Positions 63,121 to 64,000 of a stretch of 64,000 nt of DNA are shown piece after piece. Below the pieces are notes generated by a model. That model ran no database searches. It was not told the origin of the DNA and was given only the letters and a program-made list of their open reading frames with translations. Origin of the DNA: Nostoc sp. 'Peltigera membranacea cyanobiont' N6 (GTDB lineage Bacteria; Cyanobacteriota; Cyanobacteriia; Cyanobacteriales; Nostocaceae). Where the stretch lies: contig NZ_CP026681.1 of the NCBI RefSeq assembly GCF_002949735.1, forward strand, positions 2,604,001 through 2,668,000, read 5' to 3'. Positions within the stretch are counted from its first letter, which is position 1. The number at the start of each line of letters is the position of its first letter. A program made the position numbers and the translations under genes.

Positions 63121-64000
63121 AGTTAGCCGTGGTACAACGCTACTGTAAACAATACTTTATGTCTATATATCTATTTCTAATCATAGTTTATCTATAAATA
63201 CTTCACATTTCTTAACATAAGCTGGTTTCTTAATTTACCTCCTGAGATGTAATATTATAATGTTACTTCTCTAATGTAGTAATCTTACGCTCTAAATGCC
63301 TTGTCATACTTAATTTGGAGTTCAGATAAGGAAGGTATTTACCGCAGTCAGCAACCAGTAACTATTCCAGTGAATATCTGTAGCGCTGGTAAACTTGGTC
63401 AAATAGATAAAGATGAGTTTTTAATGGAGGAGCCAAAACCACACTTTTTAACGCCCAAGTGTTCAAACCTAAGTCCAACAAACATCTAAGTCCAACATCT
63501 ACGTCTAAAGACCTTTTAAGTGAAGTTGTTACCTCGACCGAACAATCATAGTGTACAAGGTTTTTGCCAATGTTCAAATTATCTCTCAAACAGTTATCAA
63601 CAGATATAGAGGAATTTGAAGTGAAAAACAAAATAAGGCTAGATGTTATAAGGACAGAACTTCTGTAAAATCAAGGCTAGTTGAAGCGGCAAAAGGAGAC
63701 GATTATACAGCAATACAAAAATTTAAAGGACAAAACACCACTAAGGATTAGGCGCTTTGTCCAAAAAGTGAAAAATGAATTGCTTCAGAAAGGGGTTGAT
63801 CTCGAAGGAACAAGAGAAGTGGTGTTTAAAGTTTGACGGCTTGAATTCCCACTAAAATTGTCCGACTGAGTTAAATCCGCGCTGCTTCCCTTATTGTACA
63901 CGGGTTGTTACCAGAACGTCGAACTTTTGGTAACAAGTTTTTTGTTGTCGAAATTCATAAGTTTCTGTAACGTTAAGTTTTGTTAAGAAATATCCCGAAT
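63121..64000. other. Right-edge region without a confident gene
   Basis: The first ~150 bp are very AT-rich and should contain the promoter of the STAND operon. Short rightward frames follow (63301-63489, product SYLIWSSDKEGIYRSQQPVT; 63569 onward, product MFKLSLKQLSTDIEEFEVKN). Another encodes LKDKTPLRIRRFVQKVKNEL and ends at about 63835. None has a good ribosome binding site or a recognised family. They look like remnants of one or two decayed genes. The last 100 bp contain the repeated words GGTTGTTACC and TTTGGTAACAAG. Confidence 0.35.

Noticed and set aside
63301..63489. 62-codon frame as a gene
   Set aside because: TTG start, no ribosome binding site, no recognised family, and neighbouring fragments suggest decay.

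Overview
The window looks like accessory DNA, probably a large plasmid, from a filamentous heterocyst-forming type cyanobacterium (Nostocales). GCGATCGC (HIP1) palindromes are scattered throughout, heptanucleotide AATTCAA-type tandem repeats and short dispersed palindromes are common, and there is an nblA gene. The plasmid assignment is an inference. It rests on the 3' end of a CyRepA1-like replication gene at the left edge, a broken plasmid-type gene at 54.2-54.9 kb, a tyrosine recombinase, and the density of transposons and dead genes. No rRNA, tRNA or CRISPR array was recognised.

Layout. 0-2.5 kb: replication-protein tail, nblA, and a katG remnant with a large internal deletion. 2.5-9.5 kb: a cytosine-5 DNA methyltransferase preceded by an in-frame 159-bp duplication, then a leftward set sbpA-cysT-cysW (sulfate ABC importer without its ATPase) followed by a PHP-like metallohydrolase. 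9.5-11.7 kb: an IS630 element and a run of gene fragments (SDR, ABM monooxygenase, dinB, GMC oxidoreductase). 11.7-17 kb: a Rieske oxygenase of the pheophorbide a oxygenase type, a GT1/GT28-type glycosyltransferase, an SDR and small unknown genes.

17.4-33.4 kb: three Tn7-like transposons in a row, all with leftward genes. Elements 1 (17775-22804) and 2 (22805-28810) are diverged relatives carrying tnsA-tnsB-tnsC-tniQ. Their left ends hold four TnsB-type boxes with identical spacing, and element 2 begins inside the last box of element 1's right end. Element 3 (28924-33338) is of a different lineage with a TnsA-TnsB fusion, 27-bp terminal inverted repeats and a perfect 5-bp target duplication (ATACT), but its tnsB part has an internal deletion. 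None carries cas genes here, so how their TniQ proteins choose targets is open.

33.4-36.4 kb: a tyrosine recombinase and small genes, including a four-helix-bundle gene boxed by inverted heptamer arrays. 36.5-50.1 kb: a three-gene non-ribosomal peptide synthetase cluster (C-A-T-TE, C-A-T, and docking-C-A-nMT-T) with a convergent alpha/beta hydrolase. The binding-pocket residues read as N-methyl-Leu, an Ile/Val-type residue and an aromatic-type residue, and the thioesterase sits on the first gene, so gene order and assembly order probably differ. 50.6-54.2 kb: SRPBCC protein, zinc alcohol dehydrogenase and a flavin disulfide oxidoreductase. 54.2-58.7 kb: the plasmid-type pseudogene, a membrane protein, a CPHC thioredoxin-like protein, a glycosyltransferase and a CHAT-domain remnant. 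58.7-63.1 kb: a compact leftward operon of an HTH-NB-ARC STAND ATPase, a Ser/Thr kinase with TPRs and a secreted protein, most likely signalling or conflict related. 63.1-64 kb shows no confident gene.
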